Assembly: GCF_028435365.1 (NCBI RefSeq) | Contig: NZ_JAGTJJ010000001.1 | Coordinates: 310,001 to 374,000, forward strand | DNA length: 64,000 bases | Reading direction: 5' to 3' | Source of the DNA: Polyangium jinanense | GTDB lineage: Bacteria; Myxococcota; Polyangia; Polyangiales; Polyangiaceae | Part shown: positions 1 to 10,927 of the stretch, piece by piece | Layout: the number at the start of each line of letters is the position of its first letter | Numbering within the stretch: the first letter of the stretch is position 1 | Program-made: the position numbers and the translations under genes | The notes under the pieces: model-generated | Databases searched by the model: none | The model's input: the letters and a program-made list of their open reading frames with translations, nothing else | What the model was told of the DNA's origin: nothing

Positions 1-527
1 TCGCCGAGGTTCGTCCGCCCGAGCGTGTGCGGCACGAGCATGACCTCGAACAGGACACGTGACGAGCGCCCCTGCCCCTGATCCGTCACCCGGTTGATCG
101 TCAGGCTCACGCCATCGATCGCGACCGAGCCCTTGTCCGCGAGGTACGGCGCCAGCCCGCCGTCGGTCTCGACCACGAGCCTCGTCGCGTCTCCGCTCGG
201 CGCCCGCTCGCTCACGCGCCCGATGCCGTCCACGTGCCCGAGCACCATGTGCCCGCCCATCCGCCCGCCGAGCTTCATCGCTCGTTCGAGGTGCACCCGC
301 GCGCCTACGGCAAGTGCGCCGAGCGTCGTCCGATCGAGCGTCTCGGAGGACATGTCGCACTCGAACCCGCTCGGCCGGATGCGATCGACCGTGAGGCATG
401 CGCCGTTCACGCTGATCGACTCGCCGAGCTCGAGCGGCCCGAGCGAGCATTCGATGAACGCGCGCGCGACGGGGCTGCCGGCCCTTTGCCGGAGGATCCC
501 GATGGTCTCGACGAGGCCCGTGAACAT
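1..527 (-). CDS. ribE: riboflavin synthase alpha subunit (3' end beyond window)
   Basis: Riboflavin synthase converts two 6,7-dimethyl-8-ribityllumazine molecules to riboflavin plus a pyrimidinedione in the cytoplasm. The product begins MFTGLVETIG, the family's characteristic N-terminus. It continues through SINGAC-like (SVNGACLTV) and DGVSLTIN motifs and ends at the window edge in PHTLGRTNLG, where the second lumazine-binding barrel is still in progress. About 175 residues are present of a usual 200-220, so only the C-terminus is missing. The ATG at 527 is the family start and lies 23 bases after the PilZ stop, so the gene is probably the third of an rne-PilZ-ribE operon. Assignment is firm. 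Confidence 0.95.
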   Translation of the reverse strand, partial: MFTGLVETIGILRQRAGSPVARAFIECSLGPLELGESISVNGACLTVDRIRPSGFECDMSSETLDRTTLGALAVGARVHLERAMKLGGRMGGHMVLGHVDGIGRVSERAPSGDATRLVVETDGGLAPYLADKGSVAIDGVSLTINRVTDQGQGRSSRVLFEVMLVPHTLGRTNLG

Positions 528-550
528 CCGCTTCGGTTCGATCCGAGGGC

Positions 551-895
551 TTACTCTTTGTTTGCCTGCGCGGCGAGCAGACGGTCGACGATCCGCTTCG
601 ACTCTTCGTCGAGCTCGGTGAACACGACGCCCATGCCGGGCGGGTCGTCGTGGATGCGCACCACCTCGCCGATGCCCTCGATCGTCTCGATGTCGTCCAT
701 GATCACGGTGAAGCGCAGGTTGACCTTGGTGCCGACCTCGAGCGGGGTCTTCGAGCGGACGAACACGCCCGTGCGGGAGATGTTCGACACGTACTCGTTG
801 ATGAACGAGTCGTAGCTCTCGAACTCCTTGTTGATCGTGACGCGCTCGTCCTTGCGCGGGCCGTGGTCAACAGGAGGACGGTCGCTCTCGTTCAT
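551..895 (-). CDS. PilZ-domain protein (probable c-di-GMP effector)
   Basis: A 114-residue single-domain PilZ protein. The two PilZ signature motifs are both present: RKDER (the RxxxR arginines) near residue 14 and NISRTG (the D/NxSxxG loop) near residue 39. It should therefore be able to bind cyclic di-GMP, although the target is not evident. It has the short architecture common in myxobacteria and no attached output domain. Its start is 8 bases from the end of the rne/rng gene, with a GAGGTGA-like ribosome site overlapping the rne stop region. ribE follows 23 bases later, so the three genes are probably co-transcribed. Family call is firm; the biological role is unknown. Confidence 0.9.
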   Translation of the reverse strand: MNESDRPPVDHGPRKDERVTINKEFESYDSFINEYVSNISRTGVFVRSKTPLEVGTKVNLRFTVIMDDIETIEGIGEVVRIHDDPPGMGVVFTELDEESKRIVDRLLAAQANKE

Positions 896-903
896 GCGTC
901 ACC

Positions 904-3156
904 TCATCTGCCGAGCAGGTCGAACTGTTCGAGGTGGTATTCCTTGCGGGGGACGAGCTCGATCCGGCGCGTGAACAGGCGCTCGGCCTCTTGCACGGCG
1001 ACACGCTCGTCGTTCTTCAAAAGATCGACGATCGCCGGGTGCGCGTTGACGATGACCACGTACCCCGGGAGGTTCAGGCGCTCGCGGCGGATCTGCCGCA
1101 AGATCTCGTACGCGATGCTCTGCTTCGACTGGAGCTGCCCGGTGCCGTCGCAGTAGAAGCACGGCTCGAGCATGATGCGCCCGAGGCTTTCCCGCGTGCG
1201 CTTGCGGGTCATCTCGATGAGGCCGAGCTCCGAGATCCGGTTGAACGTGGTCTTGGCCTTGTCCTTCGACAGGAGCTCCTCCAGGCGCTTGCGCACCTTC
1301 TCGCGGTTGCCCGCGCGCTCCATGTCGATGAGGTCGAGGATGATCAGGCCGCCGATGTTCCGGAACCGGAGCTGGTAAGCGATCTCCTCGACCGCCTCCA
1401 GGTTCGTCGTGAGGATCGTCTCTTCGAGATCGCGCGATCCTTTGCCCACAAACTTTCCGGTGTTCACGTCGATCGCCGTGAGCGCCTCGGCCTGATCGAT
1501 GATCAGGTGGCCGCCCGAGGGCAGCGGGACCTTGCGCGACAGGGCGCGCTGGATCTCGTCCTCGATGCCGTACGCGTCGAAGATCGGCTCCTCGCCCTCG
1601 TAGAGCTCCACGGCGTCCACGCGCTCCGGCATGAACATCTCCATGAAGCGCTTCAGCCGCACGTACTCCTCGCGGCTGTCGATCACGATCTTCTCGATGT
1701 CGTCCGTGAAGAGATCCCGCGCCGTCTTCAGCACGAGATCGAGCTCCGTGTAGAGGCACGCCGGCCCCCGCACCACGCTCTCGCGCTTCTTCACGACCTC
1801 GCCCCAGAGCCGCACGAGGTAGCCGACGTCCGACTTGAGCTGCTTCTTCGTCAGGCCCTCGGCCACCGTGCGCACGATGAGCCCGCCCTGCGGCGGCTTC
1901 ATCGACTCGATCGCCTCGCGCAGCCGCGAGCGCTCCTTCTCCGAGCCGATGCGCTTCGAGATGCCCACGTGATCGACCGTCGGCAGGTACACGACGTACC
2001 GGCCCGGCAGCGACACGTGGCTCGTCACGCGCGCGCCCTTCGTCCCGATCGGCTCCTTCGAGACCTGCACGAGGACCTCCTGGCCCTCGCGGATCACCTC
2101 GCGGATCGGCGTCGTCTTCGAGACGCGCATCGGCTCGTGGTGGCCGCCGTGCGCTCGCTTCGTGGTCGTACGATCGCCCCCGCGATCACGACCTCCGCGA
2201 CCTCCATCCCGACCGCGTCCCTTCTCGCCGCGGTCGCGGCTGCGCCCTTCCTTCGGCGTCCGCGACGTCTCGCGTGCGGCCTCCTTGGGCGCTTCCTTCA
2301 CCGCCACCACCACCGCAGCAGCTGCGGCCTCCGGCCGACGATCGCGGGTTCGTCCGGACCGACGCACACGACCACGTTGCCCACGACCACGCCGTGAGCG
2401 CCCGCCGCGCGGTTCCGTCGGCGAGGTCTCGGCCGCCTCGCTGGCTGCGCCCTCGACCTTCACCTCGGCCGCCTGCGCCTCCGCGCCTTCCTCGGCCTGC
2501 GCTGCGTCCTCTTGCTCCTCGGGCTCCGCGCTCGCTTCGGTCGCCTCGACGGCTTCGACAGCCTCGACGTCGCCTTCGTCTTCCGACTCCGTCGTGTCGT
2601 CCGCCTCTTCCTCGGCACGCGCCTCGTCTGCGAGAGCTTCCTCCGCGGCGAGCTCCTCCGAGGCCGGTTCGTCCGAGGTTGGCCCCTCGGTGCTCTGCGC
2701 CTCGGATGCCGGCTCTTCCTCGCCCTCTTCGTAGACCTCTTCGCCGCTCGGCTCGGCCATCACGTCGAGTGCGGTCGGCAGCGAGATCGACACGTCGCGC
2801 TCGGTGCGCACCGGCTCTTCGGGCACGTGCGCCGTGATCTCGGGCGGAGCGTGCGCCGGCCTTTCTTCTTCTTCGTGCGACGTGCCGTGCGTGTGCCGAC
2901 CTGCGAGGTACGCGTCGAAATCGTCCGGCCGGATCAGGTCCTCGACGTGCAGGAAGGCCGCGCGTTCGAGCCCGATGTCGATGAACGCGGCCTGCATGCC
3001 CGGAAGAACACGGCTGACCCTGCCGAGGTAGATGTTCCCGAGGGTCCCCTTCTGCGCATCTCGCTCGATGTGCAGCTCGGCGATGATCCCGTTTTCGATG
3101 AGGGCGACGCGCGTCTCGCGGATGTCGACGTTGATGACGAGGAGATTCTTACCCAT
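904..3156 (-). CDS. rng: ribonuclease E/G family endoribonuclease with long internal low-complexity insert
   Basis: A 750-residue RNase E/G, which cleaves single-stranded A/U-rich RNA in mRNA decay and rRNA/tRNA maturation. The N-terminus (residues 1-80) starts an S1-type RNA-binding domain (GNIYLGRVSRVLPGM...AFIDIG). That domain is interrupted by about 260 residues of low complexity: a Glu/Ala-rich acidic half (about 95-250) and an Arg/Gly-rich basic half (about 250-340). S1 resumes near 345, followed by the DNase I-like catalytic core with AIDVNTGKF and LDLIDM, which carry the two metal-binding aspartates. The zinc-link cysteines are in CFYCDG. There is no long C-terminal scaffold tail, so the core is RNase G-like; rne would be an equally acceptable name. 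It heads the rne-PilZ-ribE transcription unit. Confidence 0.93.
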   Translation of the reverse strand: MGKNLLVINVDIRETRVALIENGIIAELHIERDAQKGTLGNIYLGRVSRVLPGMQAAFIDIGLERAAFLHVEDLIRPDDFDAYLAGRHTHGTSHEEEERPAHAPPEITAHVPEEPVRTERDVSISLPTALDVMAEPSGEEVYEEGEEEPASEAQSTEGPTSDEPASEELAAEEALADEARAEEEADDTTESEDEGDVEAVEAVEATEASAEPEEQEDAAQAEEGAEAQAAEVKVEGAASEAAETSPTEPRGGRSRRGRGQRGRVRRSGRTRDRRPEAAAAAVVVAVKEAPKEAARETSRTPKEGRSRDRGEKGRGRDGGRGGRDRGGDRTTTKRAHGGHHEPMRVSKTTPIREVIREGQEVLVQVSKEPIGTKGARVTSHVSLPGRYVVYLPTVDHVGISKRIGSEKERSRLREAIESMKPPQGGLIVRTVAEGLTKKQLKSDVGYLVRLWGEVVKKRESVVRGPACLYTELDLVLKTARDLFTDDIEKIVIDSREEYVRLKRFMEMFMPERVDAVELYEGEEPIFDAYGIEDEIQRALSRKVPLPSGGHLIIDQAEALTAIDVNTGKFVGKGSRDLEETILTTNLEAVEEIAYQLRFRNIGGLIILDLIDMERAGNREKVRKRLEELLSKDKAKTTFNRISELGLIEMTRKRTRESLGRIMLEPCFYCDGTGQLQSKQSIAYEILRQIRRERLNLPGYVVIVNAHPAIVDLLKNDERVAVQEAERLFTRRIELVPRKEYHLEQFDLLGR

Positions 3157-3379
3157 GCCACTGGAGCGCCCTTACCGCGCCGCGAGCGAAGGGTTACCAC
3201 GACAAGCCCGGGCCATGAAGCCGATTGGCTCGCCTTTCGTTCAGGGATCGTCCTTCGCGACGGACCCGCGCTTCACCGGTGCCCCCGGCGGCGCGACCAA
3301 GGGCGGCTCGGGTCGGGCCGGCCGAACCGCGGAAGTGCAGGAAAGCGGGAAGGTTCCAGCCGCGCTGCCGGGGTCGATC

Positions 3380-3847
3380 CTAGGGGCAGAGGCTCGCGGA
3401 GTCGGCGCACGAGGTCGGGCAGGAGTCGCAGAGGATGCAGGTCACGAGCGCGTTGTACCGCTCGGCGCCGAGGGGATTTTCCATGGCGCAGCCGTTCTGG
3501 CAGGCGACGTCGTCCTCGCAGCCGGCCATGCACATGTTGAATTCGACACAGGATTTGTCGCCGAAGCAGCCCTCGTAGGCCACGACGCACGGGCCCTTCA
3601 CCGCGCAGCCCGTGCAGCCACGGCTGTAATCGCCGCACGAGGCGAGCTCGTCGCAGTTCTCGGGGGGCTTGGTCGAGGCGTCGGCGCCCGCGTCGGCCTC
3701 GCCGCCGCTACCGACGCTGCCGGAGACCGTGGTCCCCATGCCACCGCCCCCCTGGTTCCCTTCGAAAAACCCCCCCGATTGGTCAGCGTCCGCGCAGGCC
3801 AGAAGGAACACGAGCGCCGCCCCGAAAATGCCGATCCGTTGCGCCAT
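3380..3847 (-). CDS. Cys-rich lipoprotein, paralogue of the neighbouring gene
   Basis: A 155-residue predicted lipoprotein of unknown function. The N-terminus is a hydrophobic signal ending in FLLAC, a plausible lipobox. A Gly/Ser/Asp-rich linker follows, and then a C-terminal half containing roughly 20 cysteines. The last 30 residues (LVTCILCDSC...CADSASLCP) match the end of the next gene upstream (FVNCVLCDTC...), and the cysteine spacing is similar through both C-terminal halves, so the two look like tandem duplicates. The ATG at 3847 has only a weak ribosome site. Expected location is the outer membrane or periplasm, with disulfide-stabilised folding. No enzymatic motif is visible. Confidence 0.75.
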   Translation of the reverse strand: MAQRIGIFGAALVFLLACADADQSGGFFEGNQGGGGMGTTVSGSVGSGGEADAGADASTKPPENCDELASCGDYSRGCTGCAVKGPCVVAYEGCFGDKSCVEFNMCMAGCEDDVACQNGCAMENPLGAERYNALVTCILCDSCPTSCADSASLCP

Positions 3848-3957
3848 AAGTGCAACGGATCAGCGTACTTCGGTGCGGTTCACCGCGAAAGGGCGACATC
3901 GCCTTACATCGGACAGATTATGTCACGGTGGGGCATGGCCGCCTGCTGCGTGGAACC

Positions 3958-4473
3958 TCAGGGCGCGGGGCAGCCCTGACCGGCGCCGTTGCAATCCGCG
4001 TAACACGTATCGCAAAGGACACAGTTCACGAAAGTGCCGTACGACATGCACGCGGCCTGGTTGGCCATGCAGCAGGTCTGGGCGCACGTCTGCTGCTCGT
4101 TCGCGGGCAGCATCGTGCAAGGCGTGATGCAGCTGTAGAACGTCTGCGAGTTCGGGGACATCTGGAACGCCTGGGCCTCGTCCACGCAAGGACCGCCGTT
4201 CGTCTGGGCACACTGCTGGCAACCGTTGCAGTTGCCGGTGTTGTCGCAGGTCGAACCGCCGCCGCCGGCGCCGCCGCTGCCGCCCGCGCCACCTGTGCCG
4301 CCGCTGCCGCCCGAGGCAGAGGCCGCCGACGTGGTCTTGCCGCCGCTGCCGCCGTTGCCGCCCCAGTCGTCACCGCCCTCGCCGCCACCACCACCGTTGC
4401 CGCTGCTGCCGTCGCTGCTGCACGCCACGAGCGCCCCGAGCGACACGATCACCGCCGCGAACGTCCACTTCAT
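3958..4473 (-). CDS. Gly/Ser-rich, Cys-rich lipoprotein, paralogue of the gene at 3380
   Basis: A 171-residue predicted lipoprotein with signal MKWTFAAVIVSLGALVAC (lipobox LVAC). About 60 residues of Gly/Ser linker with a few charged residues follow, then a compact Cys-rich C-terminal domain (CNGCQQC, CVLCDTC). The start at 4473 is chosen because a good GGAGG ribosome site sits 6-7 bases upstream; an upstream in-frame start would bury the signal peptide. The C-terminal domain resembles that of the lipoprotein ending at 3380, 110 bases downstream, so the pair is probably a tandem duplication and possibly one transcript. Such Gly-rich tethers are common in outer-membrane lipoproteins of Polyangiales. 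Function unknown. Confidence 0.78.
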   Translation of the reverse strand: MKWTFAAVIVSLGALVACSSDGSSGNGGGGGEGGDDWGGNGGSGGKTTSAASASGGSGGTGGAGGSGGAGGGGSTCDNTGNCNGCQQCAQTNGGPCVDEAQAFQMSPNSQTFYSCITPCTMLPANEQQTCAQTCCMANQAACMSYGTFVNCVLCDTCYADCNGAGQGCPAP

Positions 4474-4606
4474 CGGAAACCTCCAAGGATGTACGCCCCC
4501 GGCCTCGAAAAAAGGACGAGAGGACGAGGACAAACGCGTCCGTACACGCGACGTATCGGCAAGGCAACGAGATCGCGAAGCGAGCTCGCTCTAGGGGGTG
4601 AATCGG

Positions 4607-4621
4607 CCGGGCTTTGCCCGG
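4607..4621 (-). terminator. short GC hairpin downstream of acyl-CoA carboxylase gene
   Basis: A perfect 6-bp stem (CCGGGC / GCCCGG) with a three-base loop lies about 40 bases past the carboxylase stop codon. There is no clear T-run, so it may only pause transcription or protect the 3' end. Confidence 0.4.
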
Positions 4622-4658
4622 ACGAGTGGGGGACGCGAGGCGTCTCCCTCGGGACAGC

Positions 4659-6227
<1,569 letters not shown>

Positions 6228-6416
6228 CGCGGGAGGGCCCCTACCATGGGCGCGCGCGCGCCGCCTCCCCCCGCCACAGGACGACCGAACGGGCGTTGCG
6301 CTGGGCTCGCCGCCAAGTACGATTTCCTGGCCCGAGCGAGCCCGCGCCTGCGCGGTGACGAGAAGAGCGACGGAAACGAAGAGAGGGGGGCCGCGCTCGC
6401 CTCGGGCACACAACGC

Positions 6417-8906
6417 ATGAAGCCCGCCCCGACCTGCGAGGCCGGCGCGTCGGCCCTGCCGAACGCCACAGGTGATGCACCCTCGTTCGAGGAGACGGAG
6501 CCCTTCGCTCCATCGCTCCCCGACGGAGGCGCGCGCTACCGCATCGTCGAGCGCCTCGGCAGCGGCGGCACGGGCATCGTCTACGCCGCCGAGGACCGCG
6601 CCGCGAGCCGCCTCGTCGCGCTGAAGACGCGCAAGAACGACAGCGACGATCCACACGACAACATCGAGCTCTTCCTCCACGAGGCGCGCGTCGCCGCGCA
6701 GCTCGAGCACCCCAACATCGTCCCCGTGTACGACGTCGGCCGCCTGCCCGACCGCCGGCCCTACTACACGATGCGCATCGTCAAGCAGCAGAGCCTGCAC
6801 GACGTGCTCACGCAGCCCGACCTCCACCCGAAGTGGCCGCTCGCGCGCCTCGTCTCCGCGTTCGTCCAGATCTCGCGCGCTCTCGCCTACGCGCACCGCC
6901 GCGGCGTCGTGCACCGCGACATCAAGCCGGAGAACATCCTGCTCGGCGACGAGGGCGAGGTGTACCTGAGCGACTGGGGCAACGCGCGCATGCTCACGGG
7001 CATCGAGCCCACCTCGCCGCTCTCGCTCCCCGACGACGACCCCTTCTTCATCGGTTATCCGAGCGGTTTGTCCGGGACCCCGGGCTACATCGCCCCCGAG
7101 CAGATCCGCGGCGAGCGCGCGAAGATCGATCACCGCGCCGATCTCTTCGCGCTCGGCGTGGTGCTCTACGAGATGCTCACGGGCGAACACCCGTTCGACG
7201 CGCCCACCGTGCTCGGCGTGATCCTCGCGACGCAGACGCGGGATCCGAAACCGCCGCGCGCCGTCTCCCCGAGCTGCCCGCTCGTGCTCGAAGACCTCTG
7301 CCTCGCCATGCTCTCGAAGGATCCCGCGAGACGGCCCTCGTGCGCCGCGGCCGTCGCGGGCGGCGCCGAGGCCTTCCTCGAAGGCGCGAAGGAGCGGGAT
7401 CGTCGCCGCGCCGAGGCGCGATCGCTCAGCGAGCTCGCGCGCGAGCCGGCCCAGCGCGACAAGGCCTTGCGCCTCGAACGCGCGCAGCTCGACGCGGAGG
7501 CGCGACGCCTGCGCGCCGACGTGAAGAGCTACGATCCCATCGACCGCAAGCGCCCCGCGTGGGCCCTCGAAGATCGCGCCGCCGCCGTCGAGCGCGAGCA
7601 GGCGCGCGCCATGGCCGAGGCGATCGACCTCTACACGAAGGCGCTCGCATACGACCCCGAGCTCGAAGAGGCGCGCTCGGGCCTCGCCGATCTCTACTGG
7701 GCCCGCGCCGTCGCCGCCGATGCCGAGCGCCGCCACGCGAGCCGCATCTATTACGAGGCCCTCGTCTCCGAGTTCGACGTCGGCAGCTACGCCGCGCTCC
7801 TCCGCTCCGACGCGTGCCTCGCGATCGAGACGAACCCTCCGGGCGCGCGCGTGCTCGCCTATCGCTACGTCGAAAAGGATCGTGTCCTCGTGGCGAGCGA
7901 AGAGCGCTACCTCGGCCGCACGCCCGTCGCCGAGGTCCGCCTCTCGCCGGGCAGCTACCTGCTCGTGCTTCGCCGCCCCGGCTTTCGCGACGTGCGTTAT
8001 CCCGTCCTGCTCCGCCGCGGCGAGCGCCACGAGGCTACGGTCAACCTCTACACCGAGGAGGAGATCGGCGAGGGCTTCGTCTACATCCCCGGCGGCTCGT
8101 TCATCGCGGGCGGCGACGACGACGCGCCCGACGCGCTCGCCCGCGCCGAGCCCGTCGTCGCCGACTTCGCGATCTCGCGCTTCCCCGTCACCTTTCGGCA
8201 GTACTGCGACTTCCTCGACCGCATCGAGGAACGCTCGCACGCGCTCGCGCTCATGCGCGCCCCGCGCGACTTCCGCGGCACCGAAGGCTACGTCGTGCGC
8301 CGCGGCAAGCACGGCCAGTGGGAGCCCGTCCCCGGCCTGATCGAAGGCGAAGCGCGCAGGCAGTTCCCGCACGAAGAAGGGCACCTTCTCGACGTGCCCG
8401 TCCTGCTCGTCGACTGGTTCGACGCCGCTGCCTATTGCGCGTTCCACACCGAACACGAGGGCTTCGAGATCCGTTTGCCCACGGAGCTCGAATGGGAGAA
8501 GGCGGCGCGCGGCACCGACGGCCGCATCCACCCCTGGGGAGATCCTTTTGATCCCACCTTCTGCCTCATGCGCGCCTCGCGCCCTTACCTCCCGCAGCCC
8601 GAGCCCGTCGGCACCTTCCCGCTCGACGAATCTCCGTACGGCGCGCGCGACATGGCCGGCGGCGTGCGCGAGTGGGTCGGCGACGTGCACGGCGAGCGCA
8701 CGTGGTCCGAGACGAGCGCCGAGCCCGAGCCCGTGGCCGGCGCGGTGCGCGACGCCTCCGAGTGGCGCGTCATTCGCTCGGGCGGCTGGTCCACGACGCC
8801 CGAGTACACCCGCAGCGCCGCGCGCACGCGCTTCTTCGCGCTCACCCGCGCGACGCACCTCGGCTTCCGCGTCGCGCACGATCTGCCGCGCCGCAGCCCA
8901 CGCTGA
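6417..8906 (+). CDS. Ser/Thr protein kinase with TPR-like, PEGA and FGE-sulfatase-type domains
   Basis: An 829-residue multidomain protein. Residues 41-320 form a Hanks-type kinase: glycine loop LGSGGTG, Lys70, Glu89, catalytic loop HRDIKPEN (Asp168, Asn173), Mg loop DWG (Asp186) in place of DFG, and APE at 226-228. A charged helical stretch and one TPR-like repeat (about 320-440) lead to a PEGA-like beta domain (about 468-545). From about 550 to the end is a formylglycine-generating-enzyme-like fold ([32 protein letters not shown]). The paired C-terminal cysteines of true formylglycine-generating enzymes are absent, so it is probably a ligand-binding module. No transmembrane helix is evident. 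The ATG at 6417 gives a short leader before the kinase; the frame stays open 1.8 kb upstream but only as the antisense shadow of pccB. Confidence 0.9.
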   Translation: MKPAPTCEAGASALPNATGDAPSFEETEPFAPSLPDGGARYRIVERLGSGGTGIVYAAEDRAASRLVALKTRKNDSDDPHDNIELFLHEARVAAQLEHPNIVPVYDVGRLPDRRPYYTMRIVKQQSLHDVLTQPDLHPKWPLARLVSAFVQISRALAYAHRRGVVHRDIKPENILLGDEGEVYLSDWGNARMLTGIEPTSPLSLPDDDPFFIGYPSGLSGTPGYIAPEQIRGERAKIDHRADLFALGVVLYEMLTGEHPFDAPTVLGVILATQTRDPKPPRAVSPSCPLVLEDLCLAMLSKDPARRPSCAAAVAGGAEAFLEGAKERDRRRAEARSLSELAREPAQRDKALRLERAQLDAEARRLRADVKSYDPIDRKRPAWALEDRAAAVEREQARAMAEAIDLYTKALAYDPELEEARSGLADLYWARAVAADAERRHASRIYYEALVSEFDVGSYAALLRSDACLAIETNPPGARVLAYRYVEKDRVLVASEERYLGRTPVAEVRLSPGSYLLVLRRPGFRDVRYPVLLRRGERHEATVNLYTEEEIGEGFVYIPGGSFIAGGDDDAPDALARAEPVVADFAISRFPVTFRQYCDFLDRIEERSHALALMRAPRDFRGTEGYVVRRGKHGQWEPVPGLIEGEARRQFPHEEGHLLDVPVLLVDWFDAAAYCAFHTEHEGFEIRLPTELEWEKAARGTDGRIHPWGDPFDPTFCLMRASRPYLPQPEPVGTFPLDESPYGARDMAGGVREWVGDVHGERTWSETSAEPEPVAGAVRDASEWRVIRSGGWSTTPEYTRSAARTRFFALTRATHLGFRVAHDLPRRSPR

Positions 8907-8924
8907 GGTTCGTCGTTCCGAACC

Positions 8925-10004
8925 CTATTGCGAACCCGCGTCGCCCGCGCCGCCGTCGGCCGCCTCTTGCCCGGGCGGCGTGTATCCGGGCAGCACCCAC
9001 GGCCCCGGATCTTTGCCCTCAAACGGCTTCACGCCCTCGGGCAGCTTCACCTTCGCGAGCGCCGCGTCGTCGATCTCCACGGCGAACTTCTTTCGCAGCT
9101 CCGCTTCGAGCGCCTTCTCGCGCTCCTGCATCTTCTGCTGCAGAAGTTTTACGCGAATCGATCGATCCGCCTCCTGCAAGGTCCGGTTGTGCCCCGCCGT
9201 GATGCCGTTCATCCGCACCACGTAAAACCGACCGTCGGCCTCCACGATCTCGTCGAGCACCGACCCCACGCTGCCGATCTTGAACACCGCCGCGCGGATC
9301 GACTCGGGGATCTTCGGGTTCTTGCCGCGCGGATCGTCGGGCGCGCCGACCACGCCGAGATCCCCCGCGAGATCGAGCGACGCACTCGGATCCTTCGTCT
9401 TCGGCGCCGTCACCGAGTGCTTGTGGAAAAGCTCGCCCCACTCGGCCGCGGTCTTGATCTTCGTCGCGTCCTTCACCACGCGCTCCGCCGTCTTCTTGTC
9501 GGACAGCACGATCGCTGCGACGCGACGCCGCTCCGGCTCGCGGAACTCCTCCGCGTGCGCCTCGTAGTACGCGCGCACCTCGGACGCGGGAATCTCGCCC
9601 GGCGCGGGCAGGCCTTTGCGCGCGTCGGCGAGGATTGCGTCGCGCAGGATCTGTCGGATCGCCTCTTCCGTCTCGGGCTGCTTGTCGAGCCCGCGGCGCC
9701 GCGCCTCGGCGGCGAGCAGCTCCACGTCGATGATCTCGTCGAGCAGCTCTTTTCGACGCTCCTTCGTCTGGTAGCGGAGCCTGTCGAATTGATCCATCCG
9801 CTCGAGCGTCGCGGCGAAGTCGCCGAGCGTGATCACCCGCTCACCGACCTTCGCGAGCGTCCGCGCGGCCTGCTCTTGCGAGAGCCCTGCTGCGGGCGCT
9901 GCGGCGTCCGGTGCGGGTGGCGCCACGGCCTTGTCGTTGCAGCCCGCGGAGAGCGCGACGATTGCCGCGACGAACAGGGACGATTGCGCGCGCCTCACCA
10001 GCAT
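8925..10004 (-). CDS. parvulin-type (SurA/PpiC-like) peptidyl-prolyl isomerase lipoprotein
   Basis: A 359-residue predicted lipoprotein with signal ending LSAGC (about residue 22). A SurA-like N-terminal helical chaperone region (VGERVITLGDFAATLERM, LLDEIIDVELLAAEARRRG) follows, then a parvulin-like region of about 110 residues (about 160-270: VAAIVLSDKKTAERV, GDLGVVG, SVLDEIVEADGRFYVVRM). A charged helical tail and a Pro/Gly-rich end complete it. Its likely role is folding or escort of outer-membrane and secreted proteins in the periplasm. The parvulin core is divergent, so isomerase activity is uncertain. It is divergently arranged with pyrH over about 140 bases. Confidence 0.82.
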   Translation of the reverse strand: MLVRRAQSSLFVAAIVALSAGCNDKAVAPPAPDAAAPAAGLSQEQAARTLAKVGERVITLGDFAATLERMDQFDRLRYQTKERRKELLDEIIDVELLAAEARRRGLDKQPETEEAIRQILRDAILADARKGLPAPGEIPASEVRAYYEAHAEEFREPERRRVAAIVLSDKKTAERVVKDATKIKTAAEWGELFHKHSVTAPKTKDPSASLDLAGDLGVVGAPDDPRGKNPKIPESIRAAVFKIGSVGSVLDEIVEADGRFYVVRMNGITAGHNRTLQEADRSIRVKLLQQKMQEREKALEAELRKKFAVEIDDAALAKVKLPEGVKPFEGKDPGPWVLPGYTPPGQEAADGGAGDAGSQ

Positions 10005-10142
10005 CGAGCGGCCGGTCTAGCACTTCTCTGACGCGGTTGGGGGGCGGTTCTGCGAGGTTTGCGCGCGGCACCTTGCCGCTTCTCCGGCCTTTTGCCGAAC
10101 GACGCGTTGCGGACGAGGCGAACCGGGGCTACGAGACCCCGC

Positions 10143-10922
10143 GTGACCCGCGACGCGACCCGAAAAGACCGCGACGACTCGACCCTTCCTCCTCCGCCGA
10201 GCCCGGCTCCTGGCCTCAAGTACCGCCGCATCGTCCTCAAGATCAGCGGCGAGGCCCTGTGCGGCGAGGGCAACTTCGGCATTCACCCCGACACGCTCCA
10301 GCGCGTCGCCGCCGAGATCGCGGAACTCTCCTCACTCGGCGTGCAGATCGGGATCGTCGTCGGCGGCGGCAACATCTTCCGCGGCCTGAAGGGCGCGAGC
10401 GCCGGCATGGATCGCTCCCAGAGCGACTACATGGGCATGCTCGCGACGGTCATCAACTCGCTCGCGCTTCAGGACGCGCTCGAAAAACACGGCGTCCCGA
10501 CGCGCGTGATGACGGCGATCGAGATTCGCCAGGTCGCCGAGCCGTACATCCGGCGCCGCGCGATGCGACACCTCGAGAAGGGCAGCGTCGTCATCTTCGC
10601 GGCCGGCACGGGCAATCCGTTCTTCTCGACGGACACCGCGGCGGCGCTCCGGGCCATGGAGATCCAGGCGCAGGCGCTCTTCAAGGCCACGAAGGTCGAG
10701 GGCATCTACGACCGTGATCCGGCGCGCCACGAGGACGCGCAGATGTTCACGAAGCTCTCCTACGACCGCTTCCTCGTCGACCGCATCGGCGTGATGGATT
10801 CGACCGCCGTCACGCTTTGCCGCGAGAACAAGCTCCCCATCCGCGTCTTCAAGTTGACGACGCGCGGGAACATCCTGCGCGTCTGCAAAGGCGAAAACAT
10901 CGGCACCGTCGTCGAGGCGTGA
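10143..10922 (+). CDS. pyrH: UMP kinase
   Basis: UMP kinase phosphorylates UMP to UDP with ATP, the step before CTP and nucleic-acid precursors; it is a cytoplasmic hexamer. The core begins [13 protein letters not shown] and includes [43 protein letters not shown] and [10 protein letters not shown], all diagnostic of bacterial PyrH. There is no ATG before the core. The GTG at 10143 gives 259 residues with about 25 extra N-terminal residues, close to the usual 235-245. A TTG at 10059 is an alternative. The usual neighbours tsf and frr are absent here. A strong hairpin follows the stop. Confidence 0.93.
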   Translation: MTRDATRKDRDDSTLPPPPSPAPGLKYRRIVLKISGEALCGEGNFGIHPDTLQRVAAEIAELSSLGVQIGIVVGGGNIFRGLKGASAGMDRSQSDYMGMLATVINSLALQDALEKHGVPTRVMTAIEIRQVAEPYIRRRAMRHLEKGSVVIFAAGTGNPFFSTDTAAALRAMEIQAQALFKATKVEGIYDRDPARHEDAQMFTKLSYDRFLVDRIGVMDSTAVTLCRENKLPIRVFKLTTRGNILRVCKGENIGTVVEA

Positions 10923-10927
10923 GCGAA

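Noticed and set aside
934..2397. 487-codon rightward frame across the RNase E/G gene
   Set aside because: Reverse-complement shadow of the nuclease, which carries all expected catalytic motifs.
6228..8879. Leftward open frame extending the carboxylase upstream through the kinase
   Set aside because: Antisense shadow of a GC-rich gene. The carboxylase family start is at 6227 and the extension has no recognisable domain.
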